Positions 26,178 to 33,996 of a stretch of 64,000 bases of DNA are shown in pieces. The notes beneath the pieces were generated by a model, which was not told the DNA's origin, ran no database searches, and was given only the letters and a program-made list of their open reading frames with translations. The position numbers and the translations under genes were made by a program. How positions within the stretch are numbered: the first letter of the stretch is position 1; every line of letters starts with the position of its first letter. The stretch is from DATJLY01 sp963773665 (GTDB taxonomy: Bacteria; Pseudomonadota; Alphaproteobacteria; ATCC43930; CGMCC-115725), in NCBI GenBank assembly GCA_963773665.1, contig CAVZBZ010000003.1, forward strand, positions 372,001-436,000, given 5' to 3'.

Positions 26178-27416
26178 CTAGTTCGCCGCCATTTGCGTTG
26201 CGCTGGGAGCGATCACGGCGCAGTTCTTGTGCTTCATGTGCAGCTCGCGGCACGCCAGTTCGGCCTCGTGATGGCTGAAATGGACGATGCGCGCGCGGAA
26301 TACTTTTCCCTTGTCGGCGTGCGCCGGCGCCACGACCTCGACGCCCCGGCCCTTGGCGGCGGGAAGCCGTTGCAGCGCCTGCTCTCCGGCATGCTCGGCG
26401 GCATCGTGCTGCGCGAAGGCGCCGACCTGGATGCTCCAGCCGTCGATTGCCTTGGCATGGCGGGTGTGGCGCTGCGCATGGGCCTCGGTTCCGGTCGCGG
26501 CCTCGGCCTTGCCGACCGGCGAGAAGGCGGCCATGGCGCGCTTCGCCAAGCTGTCCTGCGGCTCGGCCGGCGCCGCGTCGTCGGCGACCTCGGTAGCGCT
26601 GCCGGCGCGGGCGAACGCGCCGTCGAGCAGCGAGGCCATTTCGAGATCGCGCGAATGGGCCAATTCGCCGCCCATCACCACGGCGAACAGGCGATGACCG
26701 TCACGCACCGCCGAGGCGGCGAGGTTGAAACCCGATGCGCGGATATAGCCGGTCTTGATCCCGTCCATGCCGGGAAAGCTGTGCATCAGGTGGTTGTGGT
26801 TCGCGTAGCTGACCCCGTTGTAGCTGAACTCCTCGGTCGCGAACCACGGATACTCTTTCGGAAAATCGCGATAGAGGGCGAGCGCGAGCGTGGCGAGGTC
26901 GCGCGCCGTCGTCACGTTGTCCGGGTTGGGCAGCCCCGAGGCGTTGGCGAAATTGGTATGGTTCATGCCGAGCGCGCGCGCCTGCTCGGTCATGCGCTGG
27001 GCAAAGGAGGGCTCGCTGCCGGCGATGTTCTCGCCGATCACCACGGCGGCGTCGTTGGCGGAATGGGTGATGACCGCAAAGATCAGGTCATGCAGCTGCA
27101 CGGCGTCGCCCGGCTTCAGATCGAGCTTCGAGGGCGCCTGCGCCGCGGCATGGGCAGAGACCGTGAAACGCTGCTGCATGGTGAGCTTGCCGCTTTCCAG
27201 CCCTTTGAAGGTCAGGTACAGCGTCATCATCTTGGTGAGCGACGCCGGGTAGTTCGTGGTGTCCGGCGCGTGCTGCGCCAGCACATGGCCGGAATCCGCG
27301 TCGATCACGATCGAGGAATAGCCCGCCTCGGCCGGCCCGGCGTGGCAAGCCCAGGCCAATGCCGCGGCGGCGGCCAGGGTGCGAACGACGAAGCGGCGAA
27401 AACCCAGATCACTCAT
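26178..27416 (-). CDS. D-Ala-D-Ala carboxypeptidase with C-terminal SPOR domain
   Basis: A 412-residue exported penicillin-binding protein of the low-molecular-weight class. A signal peptide (RTLAAAAALAWACHAGPAEA) is followed by the three catalytic motifs: SLTK (SxxK), SAN in ITHSANDAAVV, and KTG in GIKTGYIRASG. The C-terminal 80 residues, from GWSIQVGAFAQHDAAEHA, form a SPOR domain that binds denuded septal glycan, so this enzyme should act at the division site. An in-frame GTG at 27440 is an alternative start; the ATG at 27416 gives the more typical signal peptide. It is convergent with the phosphohexomutase gene. Confidence 0.92.
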   Translation of the reverse strand: MSDLGFRRFVVRTLAAAAALAWACHAGPAEAGYSSIVIDADSGHVLAQHAPDTTNYPASLTKMMTLYLTFKGLESGKLTMQQRFTVSAHAAAQAPSKLDLKPGDAVQLHDLIFAVITHSANDAAVVIGENIAGSEPSFAQRMTEQARALGMNHTNFANASGLPNPDNVTTARDLATLALALYRDFPKEYPWFATEEFSYNGVSYANHNHLMHSFPGMDGIKTGYIRASGFNLAASAVRDGHRLFAVVMGGELAHSRDLEMASLLDGAFARAGSATEVADDAAPAEPQDSLAKRAMAAFSPVGKAEAATGTEAHAQRHTRHAKAIDGWSIQVGAFAQHDAAEHAGEQALQRLPAAKGRGVEVVAPAHADKGKVFRARIVHFSHHEAELACRELHMKHKNCAVIAPSATQMAAN

Positions 27417-27582
27417 GAAGGTTCCGTTCGATTGTCTCACGCCCTTTGAGGACCAGGCAATTCAATCCTCAAGAGATTAAATAAACGCTGGAATCCCTGT
27501 CCAGTTTTTCGTGATCGTTGCGCGCTGCTCCGATTTGGCCCAAAGCGCGAACAGGCGCCGCTGCGGCCGGCGCGCCTCGATA

Positions 27583-27594
27583 TTGCATTGCAAC
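27583..27594 (+). promoter_or_regulatory. Putative PhaR-type operator, copy 1
   Basis: TTGCATTGCAAC, an inverted repeat of TTGCA around one base, sits 92 bases before the phasin start. The same motif occurs again 53 bases downstream. TGC-rich sites of this kind bind PhaR, the polyhydroxyalkanoate-sensing repressor of phasin genes; binding here is inferred. Confidence 0.6.
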
Positions 27595-27635
27595 ATCCAG
27601 CTTGAAACCAAGCGGCGATTCGCATATATGTGATG

Positions 27636-27647
27636 TTGCGTTGCAAC
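27636..27647 (+). promoter_or_regulatory. Putative PhaR-type operator, copy 2
   Basis: TTGCGTTGCAAC, differing from copy 1 by one base and followed by the same ATCC. The spacing of 53 bases is close to five helical turns, so two bound dimers would lie on the same face of the DNA. It is 39 bases before the phasin start. Confidence 0.6.
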
Positions 27648-27674
27648 ATCCGGCGCCCTCGACGAGGATATGCC

Positions 27675-28088
27675 ATGGCTGTGAAATCGAAGAAACATTC
27701 CCTTCCCGTGGAGCTCGCGTCGCTCGTCTCCGCCCCGGCGGCCGCGGCGAAGCCGGCTTTTCCGCCGATGAGCCTCGAATCGCTCGCCGATCTTGGGCGC
27801 GAGAACCTTGCGGCGGTGACCAAGGCCAATCTCGCGCTGTCCGAAGGGATTCAGGCGATGAGCCAGGAAATCTTCGGATTTGCCCAGCTTTCGTTCGCCA
27901 GCGCCGCCAAGACCGCCTCGGCGCTACTCTCGGCCAAGACCCTCGACGAGGTCGTCGAGCTCAGCGGCGCCCATGCGCGGTCGAGCTTCGAGACGCTCGC
28001 CGAGCGCTCGGCCAGGCTCGGCGAGATGGGGGTGAACATCGCCAGCGAAGCGCTCGCCCCGTTCGTGGCGCGCGGCGTTCCGGCCTGA
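27675..28088 (+). CDS. Phasin family protein
   Basis: A 137-residue protein of the phasin_2 type that coats polyhydroxyalkanoate granules. It is nearly all amphipathic helix: LESLADLGRENLAAVTKANL, LSEGIQAMSQEIFGFAQLSF, then TLDEVVELSGAHARSSFETL. The ATG at 27675 is chosen because the upstream in-frame part is arginine-rich and overlaps the putative operator. The two TTGCRTTGCAAC sites upstream fit PhaR control. No PHA synthase gene is in the window. Confidence 0.85.
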   Translation: MAVKSKKHSLPVELASLVSAPAAAAKPAFPPMSLESLADLGRENLAAVTKANLALSEGIQAMSQEIFGFAQLSFASAAKTASALLSAKTLDEVVELSGAHARSSFETLAERSARLGEMGVNIASEALAPFVARGVPA

Positions 28089-28181
28089 TTGGTAGGTTTG
28101 CCACAAAAGTTACACTTTCGATTGCCTCGCCCTGTCGTATTTCTTACCCTTTCGAGTAGGACCATCCGCGCGGCAGGGGGC

Positions 28182-28385
28182 ATGGCGGACTACCGGTTCT
28201 ATCGCTTGTCCGCGGGCCGCATAATGAACGCCGAAGTCCGCGATTGCGCCGACGACGAGGAGGCGCAGCGCACAGCGCGCGGCATCCTCGATACGGCGAC
28301 GGCGTTTTGCGATGCGGTCGAGATCTGGCAGCTCGCGCGCCTCGTCGGCACGATGCGGCGGTCCGACCCGCCACCTCCGGCCTAG
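28182..28385 (+). CDS. Small conserved alphaproteobacterial protein, unknown function
   Basis: A 67-residue protein, MADYRFYRLSAGRIMNAEVR, then DDEEAQRTARGILDTA and VEIWQLARLVGTM. The pattern of a leading Y-x-x-Y beta segment with a D-D-E-A helix and a closing E-I/L-W-x-x-x-R-L-V is recurrent in short orphan proteins of alphaproteobacteria. GGGGG lies before the ATG. The function is unknown. It stands alone between phasin and clpS. Confidence 0.65.
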   Translation: MADYRFYRLSAGRIMNAEVRDCADDEEAQRTARGILDTATAFCDAVEIWQLARLVGTMRRSDPPPPA

Positions 28386-28542
28386 GCGCGTGCGCATCCC
28401 GGTTCGCCCGGCGTTAGTGATGCGCTGCGACAATGGCGCAGGACACCGGCCCCAGGGGGCAGACGCAAAAGCTCTTCCCCCCGGCCGCATCGTGCCAATA
28501 TGATGCAATTGGTTGGACCCGGTTGAGCCTGATCGTGCTGCA

Positions 28543-28872
28543 ATGAGCGACGTAGAAAAGCGCAACGGCAGCGAGGGACCGGCCACGGGGGTGATCGTCA
28601 AGGCGAAGCCCAAGACGAAGAAGCCCTCGATGTACAAGGTCCTGATGCTGAACGACGACTACACGCCGATGGAGTTCGTCGTCCACATCCTCGAGCGCTT
28701 CTTCAACAAGACGCGCGAGGAGGCGACGCGAATTATGTTGCATGTCCATCGCCGTGGGGTGGGCGTGTGCGGGGTCTTCACCTACGAGGTCGCCGAGACC
28801 AAGGTAACCCAGGTGATGGATTTCGCCCGCCAGCACCAGCACCCGTTACAATGTACCTTGGAGAAAGACTGA
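28543..28872 (+). CDS. clpS: ATP-dependent Clp protease adaptor ClpS
   Basis: A 109-residue N-degron adaptor that delivers proteins with bulky N-terminal residues to ClpAP. The core YKVLMLNDDYTPMEFVVHIL contains the Asn-Asp pair that grips the N-degron and the Met gate, and MLHVHRRGVGVCGVFTYEVA with its His follows. The variable N-terminal extension that contacts ClpA is about 35 residues. The ATG at 28543 is used; clpA starts 37 bases downstream, so they form one operon. Confidence 0.95.
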   Translation: MSDVEKRNGSEGPATGVIVKAKPKTKKPSMYKVLMLNDDYTPMEFVVHILERFFNKTREEATRIMLHVHRRGVGVCGVFTYEVAETKVTQVMDFARQHQHPLQCTLEKD

Positions 28873-28909
28873 CGACGGAATAGCCCTGTTGGAGTAGGAA
28901 TAGGCGTGC

Positions 28910-31210
28910 ATGCTCTCGCGCAACCTTGAAAAAACCCTCCACCGCGCCCTCGCTTACGCCAATGAGCGCCGGCACGAATATGCGACGCTCGAGCACCTGC
29001 TGCTGGCGCTCACCGAGGATCAGGATGCGTGCGCGGTCTTGCGCGCCTGCACCGTCGATCTCGAGAAGCTCCGGCGCGAGCTGATCGCCTATGTCGACAA
29101 CGAGCTCGGCAATCTCGTCTCTGCCCATGCCGAGGATTCGAAGCCGACCGCGAGCTTTCAGCGCGTCCTCCAGCGCGCCGCCATTCACGTCCAGTCCTCG
29201 GGCCGCGAGGAAGTGACCGGCGCCAACGTGATCGTCGCCATGTTCGCCGAGCGCGAGAGCCACGCCGTCTATTTCCTGCAGGAGCAGGACATGACGCGGT
29301 TCGACGCGGTCAACTACATCTCGCACGGCATCGCCAAGGCGCCCGGCCGCTCCGAGCAGCGCCGCGTGCACGGCGCCGAGGAGGAGGAACGCACCGAGAA
29401 GCAGCAGAAGCGCGGCCACGACGCGCTCGACGCCTATTGCGTCAACCTCAACAAAAAGGCGCGGAGCGGCAAGATCGATCCTCTGATCGGCCGCGAGCAG
29501 GAGGTCGACCGCACCATCCAGATCCTGTGCCGCCGCTCCAAGAACAATCCGCTCTATGTCGGCGATCCGGGCGTCGGCAAGACGGCGATCGCCGAGGGCC
29601 TGGCGCGCCGCATCGTCCAGCGCCAGGTGCCGGACGTGCTGCAGAACGCCACGATCTACGCGCTCGACATGGGCGCGCTCCTGGCCGGCACGCGCTATCG
29701 CGGCGATTTCGAGGAGCGTTTGAAGGCGGTGATCGCCGAGCTCGAGGCGATGAACGGCGCGATCCTGTTCATCGACGAGATCCACACCGTGATCGGAGCC
29801 GGCGCCACCAGCGGCGGCGCGATGGACGCCTCGAACCTTTTGAAGCCGGCGCTCGCCAGCGGCAACATCCGCTGCATCGGCTCGACGACATACAAGGAAT
29901 ACCGCAACTATTTCGAGAAGGACCGCGCGCTCGTCCGCCGCTTCCAGAAGATCGACATCAACGAGCCGTCGGTCGAGGACGCGGTGAAGATCCTGCGCGG
30001 CCTGAAGCCCTATTACGAGCGCCACCACAAGGTGCGCTACACCGGCGAAGCAATTCGCGCCGCGGTCGAGCTGTCGAACCGCTACATCGGCGACCGCAAG
30101 CTTCCCGACAAGGCGATCGACGTGATCGACGAGGTGGGCGCGGCCCAGATGCTTCTGCCCGAGAACCGCCGGCGCAAGACGATCACCGCGCGCGAGGTCG
30201 AGGCGATCGTCGCGACGATCGCGCGCATCCCGCCGAAGAGCGTCTCGACCGACGACAAGGAGGTTCTGCGGAACCTCGATCGCGACCTGAAGACGATGGT
30301 GTTCGGCCAGGACAAGGCGATCGACGCGCTGACCGCGGCGATCAAGCTTGCCCGCGCCGGATTGCGCGAGCAGGAGAAGCCGATCGGCTCCTACCTCTTC
30401 TCGGGCCCCACCGGCGTCGGCAAGACCGAGGTCGCGCGCCAGCTCGCCCGCACGCTCGGGATCGAATTGACGCGCTTCGACATGTCGGAATACATGGAGC
30501 GGCACACCGTCTCGCGCCTCATCGGCGCGCCGCCGGGCTACGTGGGCTTCGACCAGGGTGGGCTCCTGACCGACGCGGTCAACCAGCATCCGCACTGCGT
30601 GCTGCTCCTGGACGAGATCGAAAAGGCGCATCCCGATCTCTTCAACATCCTGTTGCAGATCATGGATTACGGGAAGCTCACCGACCACAACGGCAAGTCG
30701 GTGGATTTCCGCAACGTCATTCTGATCATGACGACGAACGCGGGCGCGGCCGACATGGCGAAGCCCGCGATCGGCTTCGGCAGCGACGTGCGCGTCGGCG
30801 AGGACGAGGACGCGATCAACCGCATGTTCACGCCGGAGTTCCGCAACCGGCTCGACGCCATCATCTCGTTCGCGGCGCTCGCGCCCGAGACGATCGGCCG
30901 CGTCGTCGACAAGTTCATCCTCCAGCTCGAGGAGCAGCTCGCCGACCGCAACGTCACGATCGAGCTCGACGAAGGCGCGCGGCAATGGCTCGCCGAGAAG
31001 GGCTACGACAAGCTGTTCGGCGCGCGGCCCTTGGCTCGCATCATCCAGGAGCACATCAAGAAGCCGCTGGCCGAGGAGCTTCTGTTCGGCAAGCTGCAGA
31101 AGGGCGGCACCGCGCAGGTGAAGCGCGACGGCGACAAGCTGACCTTCACCTTCATCGAATCCCCCGGGCCGCGCTTGCCGGCGCCCAAGGAACCGGAATA
31201 CGTCGAATAA
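28910..31210 (+). CDS. clpA: ATP-dependent Clp protease ATP-binding subunit ClpA
   Basis: A 766-residue AAA+ unfoldase. The N domain, about residues 1-145, is the ClpS-binding repeat with MLSRNLEKTLHRALAYAN and ATLEHLLLAL. The first ATPase module has GDPGVGKTAIAEGLARR and ILFIDEIHTVIGAG. The second has FSGPTGVGKTEVARQLART and LLLDEIEKAHPD. The frame is intact. Together with ClpS it feeds substrates to ClpP, which is not in this window. A strong hairpin lies right after the stop. Confidence 0.97.
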   Translation: MLSRNLEKTLHRALAYANERRHEYATLEHLLLALTEDQDACAVLRACTVDLEKLRRELIAYVDNELGNLVSAHAEDSKPTASFQRVLQRAAIHVQSSGREEVTGANVIVAMFAERESHAVYFLQEQDMTRFDAVNYISHGIAKAPGRSEQRRVHGAEEEERTEKQQKRGHDALDAYCVNLNKKARSGKIDPLIGREQEVDRTIQILCRRSKNNPLYVGDPGVGKTAIAEGLARRIVQRQVPDVLQNATIYALDMGALLAGTRYRGDFEERLKAVIAELEAMNGAILFIDEIHTVIGAGATSGGAMDASNLLKPALASGNIRCIGSTTYKEYRNYFEKDRALVRRFQKIDINEPSVEDAVKILRGLKPYYERHHKVRYTGEAIRAAVELSNRYIGDRKLPDKAIDVIDEVGAAQMLLPENRRRKTITAREVEAIVATIARIPPKSVSTDDKEVLRNLDRDLKTMVFGQDKAIDALTAAIKLARAGLREQEKPIGSYLFSGPTGVGKTEVARQLARTLGIELTRFDMSEYMERHTVSRLIGAPPGYVGFDQGGLLTDAVNQHPHCVLLLDEIEKAHPDLFNILLQIMDYGKLTDHNGKSVDFRNVILIMTTNAGAADMAKPAIGFGSDVRVGEDEDAINRMFTPEFRNRLDAIISFAALAPETIGRVVDKFILQLEEQLADRNVTIELDEGARQWLAEKGYDKLFGARPLARIIQEHIKKPLAEELLFGKLQKGGTAQVKRDGDKLTFTFIESPGPRLPAPKEPEYVE

Positions 31211-31212
31211 GC

Positions 31213-31238
31213 AAGAAGGCCGCGCAAGCGGCCTTCTT
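31213..31238 (+). terminator. Rho-independent-type hairpin after clpA
   Basis: A perfect 11-base-pair stem (AAGAAGGCCGC with GCGGCCTTCTT) closes on a GCAA loop three bases after the clpA stop. The following CAGTTTC is only weakly T-rich. The antitoxin gene on the other strand ends at 31244, so the hairpin probably serves both convergent units. Confidence 0.75.
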
Positions 31239-31243
31239 CAGTT

Positions 31244-31604
31244 TCAGGCGGGATCGCGCAACAGCCGCATCATCGTCTTGGGATCGCGGTCGATCGCGGT
31301 CAGCAAAGCGAGCGCCGGCCCGTCCGGCGCGCGCCGCCCTTGCTCCCAGTTCCTCAGCGTGTGCGTGCTGATGCGAAACGCGCGCGCGAACCGCTCCTGC
31401 GACAGCCGCGTCTTGCGGCGGACGGCGGCCACATCCACCGGAAGCACGACGCGCCATTTGCTGAACTCTTCGCCTTCCGTCGAGGAATCGTCCTCGGCGG
31501 CATAGCGCGCGATGTCCGCTTCCGTAGTTGCTGCGAGGCGCTTGCGGTTGAACCCGGGGCTTCATTCGCCGAATTTGCTCAGCCGTATAGCGCACGATAG
31601 CCAT
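31244..31604 (-). pseudogene. HTH antitoxin partner of BrnT-type toxin, frameshifted
   Basis: This reads as an XRE-type helix-turn-helix antitoxin of about 119 residues split by one extra base. From the ATG at 31604 the frame gives MAIVRYTAEQIRRMKP. From about 31553 the conserved part continues in another frame: NRKRLAATTEADIARYAAED, then VDVAAVRRKTRLSQERFARA and ISTHTLRNWEQGRRAPDG. The change falls in the run CCCCGGG at 31553-31559. The start lies inside the toxin gene (26-base overlap), the normal layout. A GTG at 31447 could restart translation of the HTH part alone. Either the gene is broken or the base run is miscalled. Confidence 0.8.
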
Positions 31605-31854
31605 CACGTTCCTTCCGGTTTGCCGGTCGCGCCGAGATGATTCGGCGCACGCTGCCGCGCCATGTGCAAACGACCAGCAGAATATTCCCATCTACGATGC
31701 CGATCGCGCGCGTCCGTTGCTCGCCATAGTCGCGGCGGTCGTCCTCGCGCTCGATGATCGGTCCGTCGAAAATTCGTACGGCGTAAGCGAAATCGAAGCC
31801 GCGCATCCTGCGCGTCCGATCGCTCTTCGCCTCGTCCCAGTCGAACTCGTCCAT
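31579..31854 (-). CDS. brnT: BrnT-type ribonuclease toxin
   Basis: A 91-residue protein matching BrnT over its full length: FDWDEAKSDRTRRMRGFDFA at the start, VRIFDGPIIEREDDRRDYGE in the middle, and RRIISARPANRKERDGY at the end, the conserved catalytic strand and helix. BrnT proteins are RelE-fold ribonucleases. Here the partner is an HTH protein of the XRE type rather than the common ribbon-helix-helix BrnA. The toxin frame is intact while the antitoxin frame is not, which would be dangerous for the cell if real. Confidence 0.88.
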   Translation of the reverse strand: MDEFDWDEAKSDRTRRMRGFDFAYAVRIFDGPIIEREDDRRDYGEQRTRAIGIVDGNILLVVCTWRGSVRRIISARPANRKERDGYRALYG

Positions 31855-31900
31855 CGATATAGGTCATTGGCTTAGGTAAGTCAATGGACGATGGCTACGG

Positions 31901-33067
31901 TCACTCCGCCGTCTCGCACTTGAAGGGCGAGAGCGCTTCCTCGAGCGCTTCCATCTCGTGTTCGACGGCGTGGCGCTCGCGCACGAGAAAATCCTCGATG
32001 GCGCGCTGGAAGGCGGGGTCGCGGATCCAGTGCGCGCTGTAGGTCGCCGAGGGCAGATATCCGCGCTGGATCTTGTGCTGCCCCTGGGCGCCCGCCTCGA
32101 CGCGCTTCAGGCCGCGGGCGATCGCGAAGTCGATGGCGCGGTAATAGCACGCCTCGAAATGCAGGAACGGGAAGTCGCCGGTGCAGCCCCAGTTGCGGCC
32201 ATAGAGCGTGTCGCTGCCGATGAGGTTCAGGGCGCCGGCGACATAGCGGCTGCCGTGCCGCGCCATCACCAGTGCCACGCGGTCGGCCATGCGCGCGCCG
32301 AGAAGATCGAAGAACTCGCGCGTCAGATAGGCCGAGCCCCATTTCCGGTCCGAGGTGGACATATAGAAGCGGAAGAACGCATCCCAATGCCGCTTCTCGA
32401 TGGCGCTCCCGGTCAGCGTTTCGATCTCGATGCCGTCCGCCATCGCGTCGCGCCGCTCGCGCCTGATCTGCTTGCGCTTGCGCGACGTGAGCGCCTCCAG
32501 AAAATCGTCGAAGTCGCGGTAGCCCTGATTCTCCCAATGGAACTGGCGGCCGATGCGCTGCAAAAACCCGGCCTTGCCGAGACGCTCCCATTCGTTCTCG
32601 GTCGGGAACGTCACGTGCAGCGACGACACTTTTCGCCGCCGCGCCACCTCGACGAGCGCCGCGACGAGCAGATCGGCCGCGTCCGCGGGCGCTTCGGGAT
32701 GAAGCAGGAGGCGCGGCCCCGTCACCGGCGTGAACGGCACGCACGCCTGGAGTTTTGGGTAATAGCGCCCGCCGGCGCGCTCCAAGGCCGCGGCCCAGCC
32801 ATGGTCGAACACATATTCGCCGTAGGAATGGCTCTTGAGATAGAGCGGCACGGCGCCAAGGATTCGGGCCTCCGCGTCCTCGAGCAAGAGATGCTGCGGC
32901 AGCCACCCGGTCCCGCCCGTGGCCGAGCCGGACAATTCGAGCGCCTCGAGGAAGGCATGGGAGAGGAACGGGTTGTCGGGTCCGGCGCAGGCGTCCCACG
33001 AATCCGGCGGTACGTCCGCGAGCTTTTCGACCATGCGCACGCTCAAGCGCTCGCCGCCGTCGGCCAT
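31901..33067 (-). CDS. GNAT/FemAB-like acyltransferase (PF04339 type)
   Basis: A 388-residue protein with the double GNAT fold seen in peptidoglycan-recognition or FemAB-like acyltransferases. Marks are DNPFLSHAFLEALELSGSA near the N-terminus, WLPQHLLLEDAEARILGA and PLYLKSHSYGEYVFDHGWA, the basic helix FLEALTSRKRKQIRRERR, and the C-terminal FEACYYRAIDFAIARGLK and AGAQGQHKIQRGYLP. The substrate is unknown. The ATG at 33067 gives the usual N-terminus MADGGERLSVRMVEK. It is monocistronic. Confidence 0.82.
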   Translation of the reverse strand: MADGGERLSVRMVEKLADVPPDSWDACAGPDNPFLSHAFLEALELSGSATGGTGWLPQHLLLEDAEARILGAVPLYLKSHSYGEYVFDHGWAAALERAGGRYYPKLQACVPFTPVTGPRLLLHPEAPADAADLLVAALVEVARRRKVSSLHVTFPTENEWERLGKAGFLQRIGRQFHWENQGYRDFDDFLEALTSRKRKQIRRERRDAMADGIEIETLTGSAIEKRHWDAFFRFYMSTSDRKWGSAYLTREFFDLLGARMADRVALVMARHGSRYVAGALNLIGSDTLYGRNWGCTGDFPFLHFEACYYRAIDFAIARGLKRVEAGAQGQHKIQRGYLPSATYSAHWIRDPAFQRAIEDFLVRERHAVEHEMEALEEALSPFKCETAE

Positions 33068-33163
33068 GCCCCTTGCCTCTCGCGAATAACTGTGCCGCGG
33101 CAAATCATAGCCGCTGAGGGCGCCGCCGCGAAAGCGCCGCATTCGCCCTTTATGGGAGGGGCG

Positions 33164-33781
33164 ATGCGGTATTTCCTCGCGGTCCTGGCGCTTGTGTTTC
33201 TTGGCGCGGCACCCGCCGCCCGCGCGGCGCTTCTGGGCGACGCCGCGGTGCCCTACCGCGCCGAGCGCACGGTCACGATCGACGGGCGGAGCTATTCCGG
33301 ACCGGTCATGTCGGCGCCCGGCCATCAGCGGCACGACCAGGACCTGTTCGGCATGCGCGAGGTGTTCCTGCTCGACACCGCTGCCGCCAAAGGATTTCTC
33401 GTGCTGCCCTCGGTCAAGACCTATCTCGAATTCCCGTTCCCGCCGCTCATGGCCGAGCTCGATGCCGAGGACCTTCTGAACGACCCGGTCGGACACGAGA
33501 ACGTGGCAGGGCTCGGCGCCACGAAATACCGCGTCGATCACAAGGCGGCCGACGGCAGCCGCGCCAAGGGTTTCTTGTGGCTCGCCCGCGGCGGCATCCT
33601 GGTCAAGCTCAACGTCGCGGTGACGCGCGCCCATGGCGGCAAGCCGATGCGGGTGGCGATGGAGCTTTCGGACGTCGTGACCGGACCGGTCGATCCCGCG
33701 GTTTTCGCCCTGCCCCAGGGCCTCGTCCGCCTCCCGGCCGACGCGCTGGGCCCGCTCCTCGGCGGCAAGCCGCCGTCCTGA
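33164..33781 (+). CDS. Secreted protein, DUF4412-like / LolA-like fold
   Basis: A 205-residue exported protein. The signal peptide MRYFLAVLALVFLGAAPAAR ends in ARA. The rest is a run of beta strands (RTVTIDGRSYSGPVMSAPG, REVFLLDTAAAKGFLVLPS, KGFLWLARGGILVKLNVAV) with a closing FALPQGLVRLP, like proteins of the DUF4412/LolA half-barrel type. GGGAGGGG lies before the ATG at 33164; an ATG four codons earlier is possible. Function is unknown. Confidence 0.65.
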   Translation: MRYFLAVLALVFLGAAPAARAALLGDAAVPYRAERTVTIDGRSYSGPVMSAPGHQRHDQDLFGMREVFLLDTAAAKGFLVLPSVKTYLEFPFPPLMAELDAEDLLNDPVGHENVAGLGATKYRVDHKAADGSRAKGFLWLARGGILVKLNVAVTRAHGGKPMRVAMELSDVVTGPVDPAVFALPQGLVRLPADALGPLLGGKPPS

Positions 33782-33786
33782 TGCAC

Positions 33787-33818
33787 AAAAAAAGACCGGC
33801 CTTCGCATGGAAGGCCGG
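33787..33818 (-). terminator. Second rho-independent terminator downstream of nrdJ
   Basis: Stem CCGGCCTTC with GAAGGCCGG (33796-33804 and 33810-33818), loop of five, followed on the minus strand by seven Ts (33787-33793). It lies between two convergent transcription units. Confidence 0.8.
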
Positions 33819-33900
33819 CCAGTCAACTGCGCGTGGTCCCTCGCCGGCAAGCGAGGGTACCCGGTTCTAGGCACCCCTTTCCGCGCGCATCCCCGCCCGA
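33787..33900 (-). ncRNA. Candidate small RNA or long nrdJ 3' leader between two terminators
   Basis: Downstream of the first nrdJ terminator, the minus strand holds a second hairpin (CCCTCGC with GCGAGGG, about 33840-33860) and then a complete terminator with a T7 tail at 33787. This leaves about 110 bases that could be an independent small RNA or a read-through 3' end. There is no open frame. Expression is not shown; low confidence. Confidence 0.25.
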
Positions 33901-33903
33901 GAC

Positions 33904-33936
33904 AAAAAAAAGGGGGTGCGACCGAAGTCGCACCCC
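33904..33936 (-). terminator. Rho-independent terminator of nrdJ
   Basis: Perfect ten-base-pair stem GGGGTGCGAC with GTCGCACCCC around a TTCG tetraloop on the minus strand, followed by C and a run of eight Ts. It is 61 bases past the nrdJ stop at 33997. One of the clearest terminators in the window. Confidence 0.92.
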
Positions 33937-33996
33937 TAAAAACTGCCCCAACAGCGCGGCGCCAGCCGGGAGGCTTTAGCTGGGGCCGCGCCGCGA

